Shown here: positions 1 to 5,718 of the stretch, piece by piece | How the letters are laid out: every line of letters begins with the position of its first letter | Position numbering within the stretch: position 1 is the first letter of the stretch | Assembly: GCA_963922935.1 (NCBI GenBank) | Contig: CAWUKE010000126.1 | Coordinates: 1-6,545 of the forward strand | Direction: 5' to 3' | DNA: 6,545 bases | DNA from: Litorimonas sp963922935 | GTDB taxonomy: Bacteria; Pseudomonadota; Alphaproteobacteria; Caulobacterales; Maricaulaceae | The notes under the pieces: generated by a model | Told to the model about the DNA's origin: nothing | The model's input: the letters and a program-made list of their open reading frames with translations, nothing else | The model's database searches: none | Made by a program: the position numbers and the translations under genes

Positions 1-242
1 CCGCTTTTCTTGATCAGCTTCTGAACATCCTTGATGGGATGTTTCTCATCATGGAGGAGGATTTTAATACCGCGGAGGAACTCAATATCTTCAGGACGGT
101 AGAAGCGCCGACCGCCGCCCCGCTTTACGGGCTTAATATCAGCGAACTTACTTTCCCAAAAGCGGAGCACATGGGGCTGTAGGCCGAGCTCTTCGCCGGC
201 TTCACTGATGGTTCTAAAGGCGCGTGTCGTCTTCGCTTGCAT
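1..242 (-). CDS. MerR-family transcriptional regulator, N-terminal part (3' end outside window)
   Basis: The visible 80 residues are the DNA-binding half of a MerR-type regulator. A helix-turn-helix begins with FRTISEAGEELGL, followed by the family hallmark HVLRFWES, the basic wing KRGGGRRFYRP, and then EDIEFLRGIKILLHDE, the second helical pair. The effector and dimerisation part lies beyond position 1, so no ligand can be guessed. Two in-frame ATGs exist, at 251-249 and 242-240. I chose 242 because ACGGAA sits about 8 bases upstream, whereas the first ATG has only a GGA touching it and no spaced ribosome site; an in-frame TGA lies just upstream of both. The gene follows ihfA after about 25-35 bp with no terminator visible, so the two are probably cotranscribed. 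A MerR-like gene after ihfA is a common alphaproteobacterial arrangement; its target genes are not known to me. Family call is firm, role unknown. Confidence 0.88.
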   Translation of the reverse strand, partial: MQAKTTRAFRTISEAGEELGLQPHVLRFWESKFADIKPVKRGGGRRFYRPEDIEFLRGIKILLHDEKHPIKDVQKLIKKS

Positions 243-276
243 GGATTTCATTCCGTTGGCGAATCAGACCTTATCA

Positions 277-597
277 CTATTTGGGGCTTAATGCCGAATC
301 GACGCGCTCACGCAGCACTTGGCTCGGCTTGAAAACCAAAACACGCCGCTGTGTAATCGGAACTTCGACCCCTGTTTTAGGGTTACGGCCGATGCGCTCC
401 CGCTTTTCGCGCAGAAGAAATGTGCCAAACCCTGCCAGCTTCACATTCTCACCACGCAGAAGCGCGTCGCTAATATGATCAATCACGGATTCAACAAGCT
501 CAGCCGAATCAGACCGCGACAAGCCAATCTCTCGGTAGAGTGCTTCCGCTAAATCGGCACGAGTCACCGTGCCCGTATTCACAGTACGCCCGGACAT
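277..597 (-). CDS. ihfA: Integration host factor subunit alpha
   Basis: A 106-residue HU/IHF-family protein. As the alpha subunit it would pair with IhfB to bind and sharply bend DNA in the nucleoid, assisting recombination, replication and sigma-54-type promoters. Visible hallmarks are an alpha-helical N-terminal dimerisation part (VTRADLAEALYREIGLSR, residues 11-28), the beta-ribbon entry VKLAGFGTF (52-60), and the arm tip GRNPKTG (70-76), whose Pro73 is the DNA-intercalating proline. The alpha rather than beta or HU assignment rests on PITQRRVLVFKPS and on the position beside fabH and a merR gene. I chose the ATG at 597. The frame also offers an upstream TTG at 633 and ATG at 630, but these overlap the predicted -10 element and would add a non-family leader (MMLSLQTRISSS). 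There is no strong Shine-Dalgarno before 597. Probably transcribed from its own promoter, with the merR gene downstream. Confidence 0.95.
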   Translation of the reverse strand: MSGRTVNTGTVTRADLAEALYREIGLSRSDSAELVESVIDHISDALLRGENVKLAGFGTFLLREKRERIGRNPKTGVEVPITQRRVLVFKPSQVLRERVDSALSPK

Positions 598-620
598 TGA
601 AGAGCTAATGCGCGTCTGAA

Positions 621-646
621 GCGATAGCATCAAGTGAAATCGTCAA
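621..646 (-). promoter_or_regulatory. Predicted housekeeping sigma promoter of ihfA
   Basis: Reading the minus strand, TTGACGA (646-640) is followed after 11 bases by GCTATCGC (628-621). The Caulobacter housekeeping consensus, as I know it, is TTGACGS, 10-14 bases, GCTANAWC; the upstream element matches its six core bases exactly and the downstream element matches 6 of 8. Transcription would start around 614-616, giving a short leader of roughly 20 bases before the ATG at 597. It lies directly after the fabH terminator-like hairpin, as expected for a new transcription unit. No experimental start is available. Confidence 0.5.
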
Positions 647-654
647 GTAGGAGC

Positions 655-686
655 AAAAAAACCTGCGCTTTCAGTAGCGAAGCAGG
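655..686 (-). terminator. Probable rho-independent terminator after fabH
   Basis: On the minus strand, 686-662 can fold as an imperfect hairpin: CCT pairs with AGG, and GCTTC pairs with GAAAGC with one bulged A. A two-base GC bulge lies on the 3' side between the two stems. It runs straight into seven Ts (661-655). The stem starts inside the last fabH codons and spans the TGA stop, so it would end fabH-operon transcription just before the ihfA promoter. The bulges make it moderate in strength; partial read-through into ihfA is possible. Confidence 0.5.
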
Positions 687-1642
687 CAAGCTCCCCAAGT
701 AAAGCCGCCGCCGAAGGCTTCCAACATGACTGTATCGCCGCGTTTAATGCGACCGTCCTTGACCGCTACGTCCCAAGCGAGGGGGACGCTGGCTGCTGAG
801 GTGTTGGCGTGATGGGCGACGGTTGAGATCACCTGCTCCGGGCGCAGGCCTAATTTACGTGCCACCGCGACCAGAATGCGTTGGTTCGCCTGGTGCGGGA
901 CAAACCAGTCGATCGACGTGACGTCGTCTACGCCTGCCCCTGCCGCGCACTCCCGAATAACGCCTGCGATATCCTTCACAGCGTGTTTGAAAACGGCATT
1001 GCCCAGCATGCGAAGCTTCCCGACGGTCCCAGTCGCCGACGGGCCCCCGTCCACAAACAGCATGTCTTTGTGCGCACCGTCAGAGTGAATGACGGAATGA
1101 ATGACGCCATCTTCTGTGTCTGTCTGCGCCTCCAGAATGATCGCCCCGGCCCCGTCGCCGAAAAGAACGCAGGTCGAGCGATCTTCCCAATCGAGAATAC
1201 GCGAGAATGTCTCGGCCCCAATCAGAAGCACCCGCTTATGCGCACCGGCTTTGATCAGCGCATTGGCCGTATGAATGCCGTAGAGAAAGCCTGAACATAC
1301 GGCCTGCACATCAAACGCCGCGCCATGCGCCATACCCAAGCGGTGCTGGATCATCGTGGCTGTGCTGGGAAAGGTCAGGTCCGGCGTAGATGTGGCCACC
1401 ATGATCAGATCAATATCATCGGCGGCCAAGCCCGCATGATCTAATGCTTTCAACGCCGCCGAATGGCCAAGATCAGCGGTCGTTTCGCCGTCCGCAGCAA
1501 TATGGCGTTGGTGAATGCCCGTGCGTTCGCGGATCCAAGCATCCGACGTATCCAGACCCAGCTCTGTCGCAAACGCTTCGTTTTCAAGGACACGCTCCGG
1601 CAGCGCACTGCCAATCCCTTTAACGACGGCCCGAATGCTCAT
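671..1642 (-). CDS. fabH: 3-oxoacyl-[acyl-carrier-protein] synthase III (FabH)
   Basis: FabH starts type II fatty-acid synthesis in the cytoplasm by condensing acetyl-CoA with malonyl-ACP to acetoacetyl-ACP. The 323-residue protein is full family length. The complete catalytic triad is visible: Cys116 in VQAVCSGF, His250 in WFVPHQANQR, and Asn280 in HHANTSAASVP. Other family landmarks are WIRERTGIHQR (36-46), the substrate-entry region, and FGDGAGAI (161-168); the C-terminus EAFGGGFTWGACLLRY is typical. The residue before Asn280 is Ala, where Gly is more common in other classes; I do not expect loss of function. Its ATG (1642-1640) overlaps the plsX stop in TGATG, so translation is probably coupled to plsX, and there is no separate Shine-Dalgarno. 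The gene ends in a terminator-like hairpin. Activity is supported by intact residues; primer specificity (acetyl versus branched or longer acyl) cannot be read from the sequence. Confidence 0.97.
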   Translation of the reverse strand: MSIRAVVKGIGSALPERVLENEAFATELGLDTSDAWIRERTGIHQRHIAADGETTADLGHSAALKALDHAGLAADDIDLIMVATSTPDLTFPSTATMIQHRLGMAHGAAFDVQAVCSGFLYGIHTANALIKAGAHKRVLLIGAETFSRILDWEDRSTCVLFGDGAGAIILEAQTDTEDGVIHSVIHSDGAHKDMLFVDGGPSATGTVGKLRMLGNAVFKHAVKDIAGVIRECAAGAGVDDVTSIDWFVPHQANQRILVAVARKLGLRPEQVISTVAHHANTSAASVPLAWDVAVKDGRIKRGDTVMLEAFGGGFTWGACLLRY

Positions 1643-2694
1643 CAGACGATAAATCCAATATTGTCGTCTTCATCATGAAGAGCGTCGAGGCGTTGATCGA
1701 TCTGATGAAGGAAATCTGTTTCTGCCAAGCCAATGGCAATGTTGACCGCATTGGAGAAACCGACGCGGTCCGTCCCGCCATGGCTTTTGATGACAATGCC
1801 ATTGAGCCCCAAAAAGACCGCACCATTCACGCGACGCGGATCAATGCGGCGCTTCAATTTAAACAATGCCAGAGCATTCAACCATGTCGTGATCTTGGAC
1901 CAGAGATTTCCTTGCAGCGCATCGTTAAAGAACGTCCCGATTAGCTTCGCCGTGCCTTCCGCCGTTTTCAGCGCGACGTTACCGGTGAACCCATCGGTCA
2001 CGATGACGTCCGCGCGGCCGCCGCTAATATCATTGCCTTCGACATAGCCAATATAGTTCAAACCCAATTGGCTTTGCGAAAGGCGTTCATGGGCGGCCTT
2101 TATAACGGCATTGCCCTTCACATCTTCCGTGCCGACATTGAGCAGACCGATTGAGGGGTTTTCTTTTTTATAGATCGCTTTGAAGTAAGCTTCGCCGAGT
2201 ACCGCGAATTCTGTCAGCTGCGCGGCATCAACATCGACATTCGCGCCCACATCCAAAACGACTGAAATACCATTTGTATTGGGCCAGCTAGCCGCCAAGG
2301 CTGGGCGCTGCACACCTTGTTTCATGCGTAGCTGTAACTTGCCCATCGCCATGAGCGCGCCCGTATTGCCTGCAGACACAGCAATATCAGCGCGGCCCGC
2401 TTTCACAGCCGCAATCGCATTCCACATGGAGCTATCTTTGCCGCGGCGTAGGGCTTGGCTAGGCTTATCATCCATGGAGACCGTTTTTTCCGTATGGACA
2501 ATCTCAGAGCGCTCGCGCGTGCGCGGGGCTTTTGCCAGCAGAGGCGTAATCGCGGACTCATCACCATGCAGAAGGAAGCGTGCCCGACGCCCCTGCCCCT
2601 GATGGGTCAGAAAATATTCGATTCCTCGAACTACGATATCGGGCGCATCATCACCGCCCATCGTATCAATGGATATAACCAAACCGTCTAGCAT
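1642..2694 (-). CDS. plsX: Phosphate acyltransferase PlsX
   Basis: PlsX converts acyl-ACP and phosphate to acyl-phosphate, the donor that PlsY uses to acylate glycerol-3-phosphate; it is a peripheral protein at the inner membrane face. Family landmarks appear in order: the N-terminal strand and loop ISIDTMGGDDAPD (7-19), ALRRGKDSSMWNAI (81-94), SAGNTGALMA (107-116), VVLDVGANVD (145-154), LLNVGTEDVKGN (184-195), YVEGNDI (217-223) and VTDGFTGNVALKTAEG (232-247). At 350 residues it is about normal length, with an acidic C-terminal tail (ALHDEDDN). The ATG at 2694 has GGAG immediately against it, a spacing too short for a good ribosome site, so an alternative start at an in-frame TTG four codons downstream cannot be excluded. 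The upstream neighbour is the bc1 chaperone gene after 52 bp; downstream fabH overlaps by one base. The yceD/DUF177 gene often found just upstream in this class is absent. Confidence 0.97.
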   Translation of the reverse strand: MLDGLVISIDTMGGDDAPDIVVRGIEYFLTHQGQGRRARFLLHGDESAITPLLAKAPRTRERSEIVHTEKTVSMDDKPSQALRRGKDSSMWNAIAAVKAGRADIAVSAGNTGALMAMGKLQLRMKQGVQRPALAASWPNTNGISVVLDVGANVDVDAAQLTEFAVLGEAYFKAIYKKENPSIGLLNVGTEDVKGNAVIKAAHERLSQSQLGLNYIGYVEGNDISGGRADVIVTDGFTGNVALKTAEGTAKLIGTFFNDALQGNLWSKITTWLNALALFKLKRRIDPRRVNGAVFLGLNGIVIKSHGGTDRVGFSNAVNIAIGLAETDFLHQIDQRLDALHDEDDNIGFIV

Positions 2695-2699
2695 CTCCG

Positions 2700-2711
2700 A
2701 CCCTATAGGGT
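2700..2711. promoter_or_regulatory. Perfect 12-bp palindrome just upstream of plsX
   Basis: ACCCTATAGGGT is its own reverse complement and lies 5 bases upstream of the plsX ATG, in the 52-bp gap after the bc1 chaperone gene. Its position would suit an operator or an RNA element affecting plsX translation. A 12-bp perfect palindrome is expected once or twice by chance in a window of this size, so function is only a possibility; I know no regulator with this site. Confidence 0.2.
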
Positions 2712-2746
2712 TGTGCCTGCAGTCCGGCTAGAGGCTTTACACCTTT

Positions 2747-3295
2747 CTATGCCACCGCTTTCAGGTCCGGAAAGTAAAAGCGCCCTTTGATGATGGCTTT
2801 CAAGGGTGTGTCTGTCAGCGATTCGCGCATGGCTTTAACATAGGCAACGAGACGCGTCTCGAACTCCCCCGCCGCCTCTACGCCTGTGCTGGCCATGAAG
2901 GCCTGTTTGAGATCTGATGCGCCCTCACCGGCTTGGAAAGCAGTCGTGTAGATGCCGAGACGATCATAAAAGTGGCTAATCATGGGCTTAATACGCTTCT
3001 TCACGCCCGTATCGCTGATGCCTTCTTCCCGGAGGGCGATTTCGAAATCATCTTTCATTTCGTCGAACATAGCCTGGCGCAGCAGATCGCCGTCTTGGCC
3101 TTCCTGGTTAAGACGCTCCATCATAATCGCGAAATGCAGGGTGATCAGATCGATCCGACCGTCATAATTATCCGGAAGACGGCCTTGTCCGAAAAACTCA
3201 GGAGATCGCGACTGCTCTAAAAGCCTGAAATAGATACGGCGCGCATCGCGACGCTCTGGCAAGTCGCGCCCCATCAGCTTGTCAAACAATCCCAC
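2747..3295 (-). CDS. Ubiquinol-cytochrome c chaperone family protein (Cbp3/UQCC1-like)
   Basis: The 182-residue protein matches the family that includes mitochondrial Cbp3/UQCC1, which helps assemble cytochrome b into the bc1 complex; a similar role at the bacterial inner membrane is inferred from the family. Diagnostic stretches are DGRIDLITLHFAIMMERL (45-62), AMFDEMKDDFEIALREEGI (75-93), with GVKKRIKPM after it (97-105), and HFYDRLGIY (108-116). A variable C-terminal part follows (FYFPDLKAV at the end). I see no signal peptide or membrane segment, so it is probably cytoplasmic or peripheral. The start is GTG at 3295, strongly supported by GGAGG six bases upstream; no in-frame ATG fits. It is the first gene of the minus-strand plsX-fabH block and diverges from bamE. 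No bc1 structural genes are in the window. Assignment is firm at family level; the partner and exact step are inferred. Confidence 0.9.
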   Translation of the reverse strand: MGLFDKLMGRDLPERRDARRIYFRLLEQSRSPEFFGQGRLPDNYDGRIDLITLHFAIMMERLNQEGQDGDLLRQAMFDEMKDDFEIALREEGISDTGVKKRIKPMISHFYDRLGIYTTAFQAGEGASDLKQAFMASTGVEAAGEFETRLVAYVKAMRESLTDTPLKAIIKGRFYFPDLKAVA

Positions 3296-3384
3296 CTTAA
3301 GCCTCCGTCATATACAGCGCCTCGGTCTTGCAGGTCCGCGGCTCTCTGGTTAGGGCGAACTTGCCTCTAGAGGAGAGATAACTC
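3296..3384. promoter_or_regulatory. Divergent intergenic region carrying start signals for bamE and the bc1-chaperone/plsX/fabH block
   Basis: Both flanking genes are read outward, so promoters for both probably lie in these 89 bases. Ribosome sites are clear: GGAGG (minus strand) six bases before the GTG at 3295, and AGAGGAGAG (3369-3377) before the bamE ATG. Promoter matches are weak. On the plus strand TTGCAGG (3328-3334), 14 bases, GTTAGGGC (3349-3356) resembles the Caulobacter-type consensus at 5/7 and 5/8; on the minus strand only a -10-like GCTGTATA is visible. A 10-bp perfect palindrome CCTCTAGAGG (3364-3373) overlaps the bamE ribosome site. Confidence 0.4.
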
Positions 3385-3885
3385 ATGCGCAATTCAGTAG
3401 TTGCCGCGACACTTTTGATCGGGACAGTCTTCGCGACAGGATGCAACCCCATCCTGCGCACGCATGGCTATGTCCCAACGGCAGACGCTAAGCCGCAAGA
3501 AATCAATCCGAGCACGGACACGAAGGCGACTGTTCTCGCCTCTCTCGGCAGCCCTTCTGTTGAAGGAACCTTCGATGAAGTCGATGAGAGCGACACGTGG
3601 TACTATATCAACCAGGTTCGAGAGCGTTACGCCTATCTCCGCCCACAAATCCAAGAGCAAACGGTTACGGCGATTACCTTTAACGTGGACGGCCAAGTCA
3701 CACAGGTCGCAGAATATGGGATCGAAGACCGCAGGATCGTCAACTATTCCAATGCTGAAACGCCAACGCGGGGCCGCGAACTCTCCGCGCTGGAACAAAT
3801 CTTTGGGACCATCGGACGCATCCCAACAGATCGTATCGGCGGTGGACAGCAAAATGTTCCGGGCGGCGCGGGCGGACCCCGCTAA
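3385..3885 (+). CDS. bamE: Outer membrane protein assembly factor BamE (SmpA/OmlA family lipoprotein)
   Basis: BamE is a small periplasm-facing lipoprotein of the BAM complex, which folds beta-barrel proteins into the outer membrane. The 166-residue product begins with a short charged and hydrophobic signal (MRNSVVAATLLIGTVFATG) ending in ATGC, so Cys20 is the likely lipidated residue. The lipobox is imperfect, with Ala rather than Leu at -3. The SmpA/OmlA fold is visible in KATVLASLGSPS (47-58), the strand DTWYYINQ (70-77), TAITFNVDGQVTQVAEYGIED (95-115), and the class-typical tail RGRELSALEQIFGTIGR (129-145). The last 16 residues are Gly-rich (GGGQQ..GGAGGPR) and look disordered. AGAGGAGAG sits seven bases before the ATG. 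It is the only plus-strand gene, divergent from the bc1 chaperone and tail-to-tail with thiL, 6 bp apart; I see no hairpin terminator between them, so transcripts may overlap at their 3' ends. Confidence 0.9.
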   Translation: MRNSVVAATLLIGTVFATGCNPILRTHGYVPTADAKPQEINPSTDTKATVLASLGSPSVEGTFDEVDESDTWYYINQVRERYAYLRPQIQEQTVTAITFNVDGQVTQVAEYGIEDRRIVNYSNAETPTRGRELSALEQIFGTIGRIPTDRIGGGQQNVPGGAGGPR

Positions 3886-3891
3886 AGCCTT

Positions 3892-4788
3892 CTAAAATCG
3901 GTGCGTATATCCTTGCGGAACGACCGGCTCGCCTGACACGCAGACGCCCTCGCCTGCTTTGACCTCACCACAATGGGTCAGTGTAAGGCCGGCCTCATTC
4001 GCGATTTCCATAATGTCATCATGAACCAGCGGGCTGGCGGTAAACAGGATTTCATAATCATCGCCCCAGTCGGGATCAGGGACATACTCCGCGGCAATGT
4101 CGAAACATTTTCCGCTCGCCTTAGCCAAATGTCCGGCATCGCAAAGCAACCCATCGGAGATATCACATGCACTCGTCGCATATTTCGATAGGATCGGGAT
4201 CAGGTCAAAGCGCGGGACAGGGCGCAGATAGGCTTCCTCGGACGCTGCGAAATCCTCCGGCGATAAAGTCACCATTTCGCCTTTGACAATTTTTAGCCCA
4301 TTCGCCGCCAAGCCTAGCCGGCCGGAAAAATAGATGTGATCACCCGATTGCGCGCCTGATCGGCTCAGAAATTGCGGCCCTTGCTGTAGACCGAAGACGG
4401 TCACGCTTGCGACCAGAGGCCCCGTCGTTGTGGTTGTATCTCCGCCTAACAAATAGCAATCAAACTCGGTCTGGGTTTCGTGCAGTCCACGTATAAACCC
4501 TTCATACCAATGCGGTTCGGTGCCGACGGGCCAGCTGACATTCAATATATACCCAATGGGCTGACAAGCCTTGGCGGCAAGATCCGAAAGGGCCGTGCGC
4601 AAAAGCCGCTCCGAAAAGCCGCCGCCCCGTCGGTTGCGAAGAAAATGAACGCCTTCGACCATCGTGTCGGTCGAGGCAATCAGGCCGCGATGATTAAAGG
4701 TCGGGATAATCCCGACATCATCATCCAAATTCAACCCGCCAGGCCCAGCCAACGGCCTTAAAAGGTCTATAAAATCAAGTTCGTTCAA
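3892..4788 (-). CDS. thiL: Thiamine-monophosphate kinase
   Basis: ThiL phosphorylates thiamine monophosphate to thiamine diphosphate with ATP, the last step of thiamine cofactor synthesis, in the cytoplasm. The PurM/AIR-synthase-like fold and its metal and nucleotide acidic motifs are visible: LDDDVGII (21-28), STDTMVEGVHF (39-49), LSDLAAK (67-73), LLGGDTTTT (113-121), CDISDGLLCDAGHL (208-221) and WGDDYEILFT (241-250). At 298 residues it is somewhat short. From memory of other ThiL proteins, the segment between ISDGL and GDDYE lacks about 15-25 residues (a helix), leaving only a PDPD turn (237-240). The start is TTG at 4788, overlapping the nusB stop as TTGA; the N-terminus NELDFIDLLRPLAGPG aligns well with family starts, so I trust it despite the weak codon. 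Translation is probably coupled to nusB. Last gene of the rib-nusB-thiL operon, converging on bamE. Confidence 0.93.
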   Translation of the reverse strand: MNELDFIDLLRPLAGPGGLNLDDDVGIIPTFNHRGLIASTDTMVEGVHFLRNRRGGGFSERLLRTALSDLAAKACQPIGYILNVSWPVGTEPHWYEGFIRGLHETQTEFDCYLLGGDTTTTTGPLVASVTVFGLQQGPQFLSRSGAQSGDHIYFSGRLGLAANGLKIVKGEMVTLSPEDFAASEEAYLRPVPRFDLIPILSKYATSACDISDGLLCDAGHLAKASGKCFDIAAEYVPDPDWGDDYEILFTASPLVHDDIMEIANEAGLTLTHCGEVKAGEGVCVSGEPVVPQGYTHRF

Positions 4789-5258
4789 GAGGCTGTTGGC
4801 AGACCAAATTCCGCCGCGCGGACTTTTCTGGCAATCTTATCCAGAACGGCATTGACCATGCCGGGCTCTTTCCCGTCGAAGAAATCATTCGCTAGCGCCA
4901 CATATTCGTCGATGACAACCAGTCCCGGTACGTCAGGGCGTTGCGTCACTTCATAGACGGCTGAGCGTAAAAGTGCGCGCAGAGTCATATCCAGTCGGCG
5001 AAGCGGCCACTTTTCCGGCAATTGCGCGTCTAATTTCTCGTCAATGTCGTCTTGGCGACGGACCACGCCTTCGACCAGATCTTCAAAGAACGGCTCGTCA
5101 GCCGCGACCATGCCGGGTTCATCCGCAAATCCGAAACGGTAATCCAGGAATTCCTTGATCACACCTTGGGAAGGCCGCCCGGTCAAATCCATCTGATAGA
5201 GGGCCTGAATGGCGGATAGGCGGGCTTGTCGGCGACGCTTTGGATCGCTGCCGCTCAT
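4785..5258 (-). CDS. nusB: Transcription antitermination factor NusB
   Basis: NusB binds the boxA RNA together with NusE (ribosomal protein S10) and keeps RNA polymerase processive through rRNA operons. The 157-residue all-helical protein shows the N-terminal RNA-contacting helix RRRQARLSAIQALYQMDL (8-25), the middle part KWPLRRLDMTLRALLRSAVYE (83-103), and the best-conserved C-terminal stretch VVIDEYVALANDFFDGKEPGMVNAVLDKIAR (114-144). It is slightly longer than the roughly 140 residues of enterobacterial NusB, mainly through the loop EPGMVAADEP (47-56) and a short tail. Its ATG overlaps the ribH stop as ATGA and its stop overlaps the thiL start as TTGA, so all three are likely translated in sequence from one message. 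The ribH-nusB pair is widely conserved in proteobacteria, which supports both calls. Confidence 0.96.
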   Translation of the reverse strand: MSGSDPKRRRQARLSAIQALYQMDLTGRPSQGVIKEFLDYRFGFADEPGMVAADEPFFEDLVEGVVRRQDDIDEKLDAQLPEKWPLRRLDMTLRALLRSAVYEVTQRPDVPGLVVIDEYVALANDFFDGKEPGMVNAVLDKIARKVRAAEFGLPTAS

Positions 5259-5713
5259 GACGGCTCACTCACAACCGGATCGCCGGACGCTAGGTCAAGG
5301 CGAATATCGACCATAGTGATCGCAGCGCGGGCCGCAAAGCCGCCCTTGTCTTTTCTCGTCTTGTCCGCACGCGCCAACGCCTGCTCTTCATTTTCAACGG
5401 TAATGATACCATTCCCGATACAGAGCTGCTGGTTGACGGCGAGGTCCATGATGGCGCGCGCGCTTTCTTGGCAGACATAGTCGTAATGTGTGGTTTCCCC
5501 GCGAATAACGCAGCCCAACGCGACATAGGCATCATAGCCCGCCCGCGCGGCTTCGGCCATGCTGATGACGTGCGGAATTTCCAGAGCACCCGGCACAGTG
5601 ATCTGGTGGACTTCAGCCTCCCGCCCAGTAGCGGCAATGGCCTCAACAGCGCCTTCCAACAACATATCAGAAATCGCTTCATAGAAGCGGGCTTCGATGA
5701 TCAAAATTTTCAT
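5255..5713 (-). CDS. ribH: 6,7-dimethyl-8-ribityllumazine synthase
   Basis: Lumazine synthase condenses 5-amino-6-ribitylamino-uracil with 3,4-dihydroxy-2-butanone 4-phosphate, the penultimate riboflavin step; the four-carbon substrate comes from the product of the gene just upstream. The 152-residue protein is family length. Visible landmarks are the aromatic substrate stacker in EARFYEAI (Phe10), VPGALEIP (40-47), LGCVIRGETTHYDYV (66-80) with the putative general acid/base His76, NGIITVENEEQA (101-112), and KGGFAARAAITMVDI (123-137), which carries the phosphate-binding Lys/Arg region. The ATG at 5713 lies 5 bp after the stop of the upstream gene and has no clear Shine-Dalgarno of its own (only a weak CGGAC within that gene's end), suggesting coupling. 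It overlaps nusB by four bases. Some alphaproteobacteria carry two ribH paralogues; I cannot tell whether a second exists here. Confidence 0.97.
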   Translation of the reverse strand: MKILIIEARFYEAISDMLLEGAVEAIAATGREAEVHQITVPGALEIPHVISMAEAARAGYDAYVALGCVIRGETTHYDYVCQESARAIMDLAVNQQLCIGNGIITVENEEQALARADKTRKDKGGFAARAAITMVDIRLDLASGDPVVSEPS

Positions 5714-5718
5714 GGAAA

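Noticed and set aside
261..510. GANTC sites (at 261, 296 and two near 486-510) as a CcrM cell-cycle regulatory cluster
   Set aside because: They fall mostly inside ihfA rather than at its promoter, and the number is near chance expectation for such a short motif.
598..633. Upstream TTG (633) and ATG (630) as the start of ihfA
   Set aside because: They overlap the predicted -10 element, add a leader unlike other IHF-alpha proteins, and have no ribosome site.
881..1294. A 137-codon open frame on the plus strand opposite fabH
   Set aside because: It lies entirely antisense to an intact fabH with all catalytic residues. It has no recognisable domain and no ribosome site, and is explained by the complementary codon pattern.
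3394..3852. A 152-codon open frame on the minus strand opposite bamE
   Set aside because: bamE has a signal sequence, a good ribosome site and family motifs; the antisense frame has no recognisable features.
5290..5682. A 130-codon frame on the same strand as ribH in another reading frame
   Set aside because: It overlaps ribH almost completely, is rich in Arg/Ser/Lys as typical of out-of-frame reading, and resembles no family.
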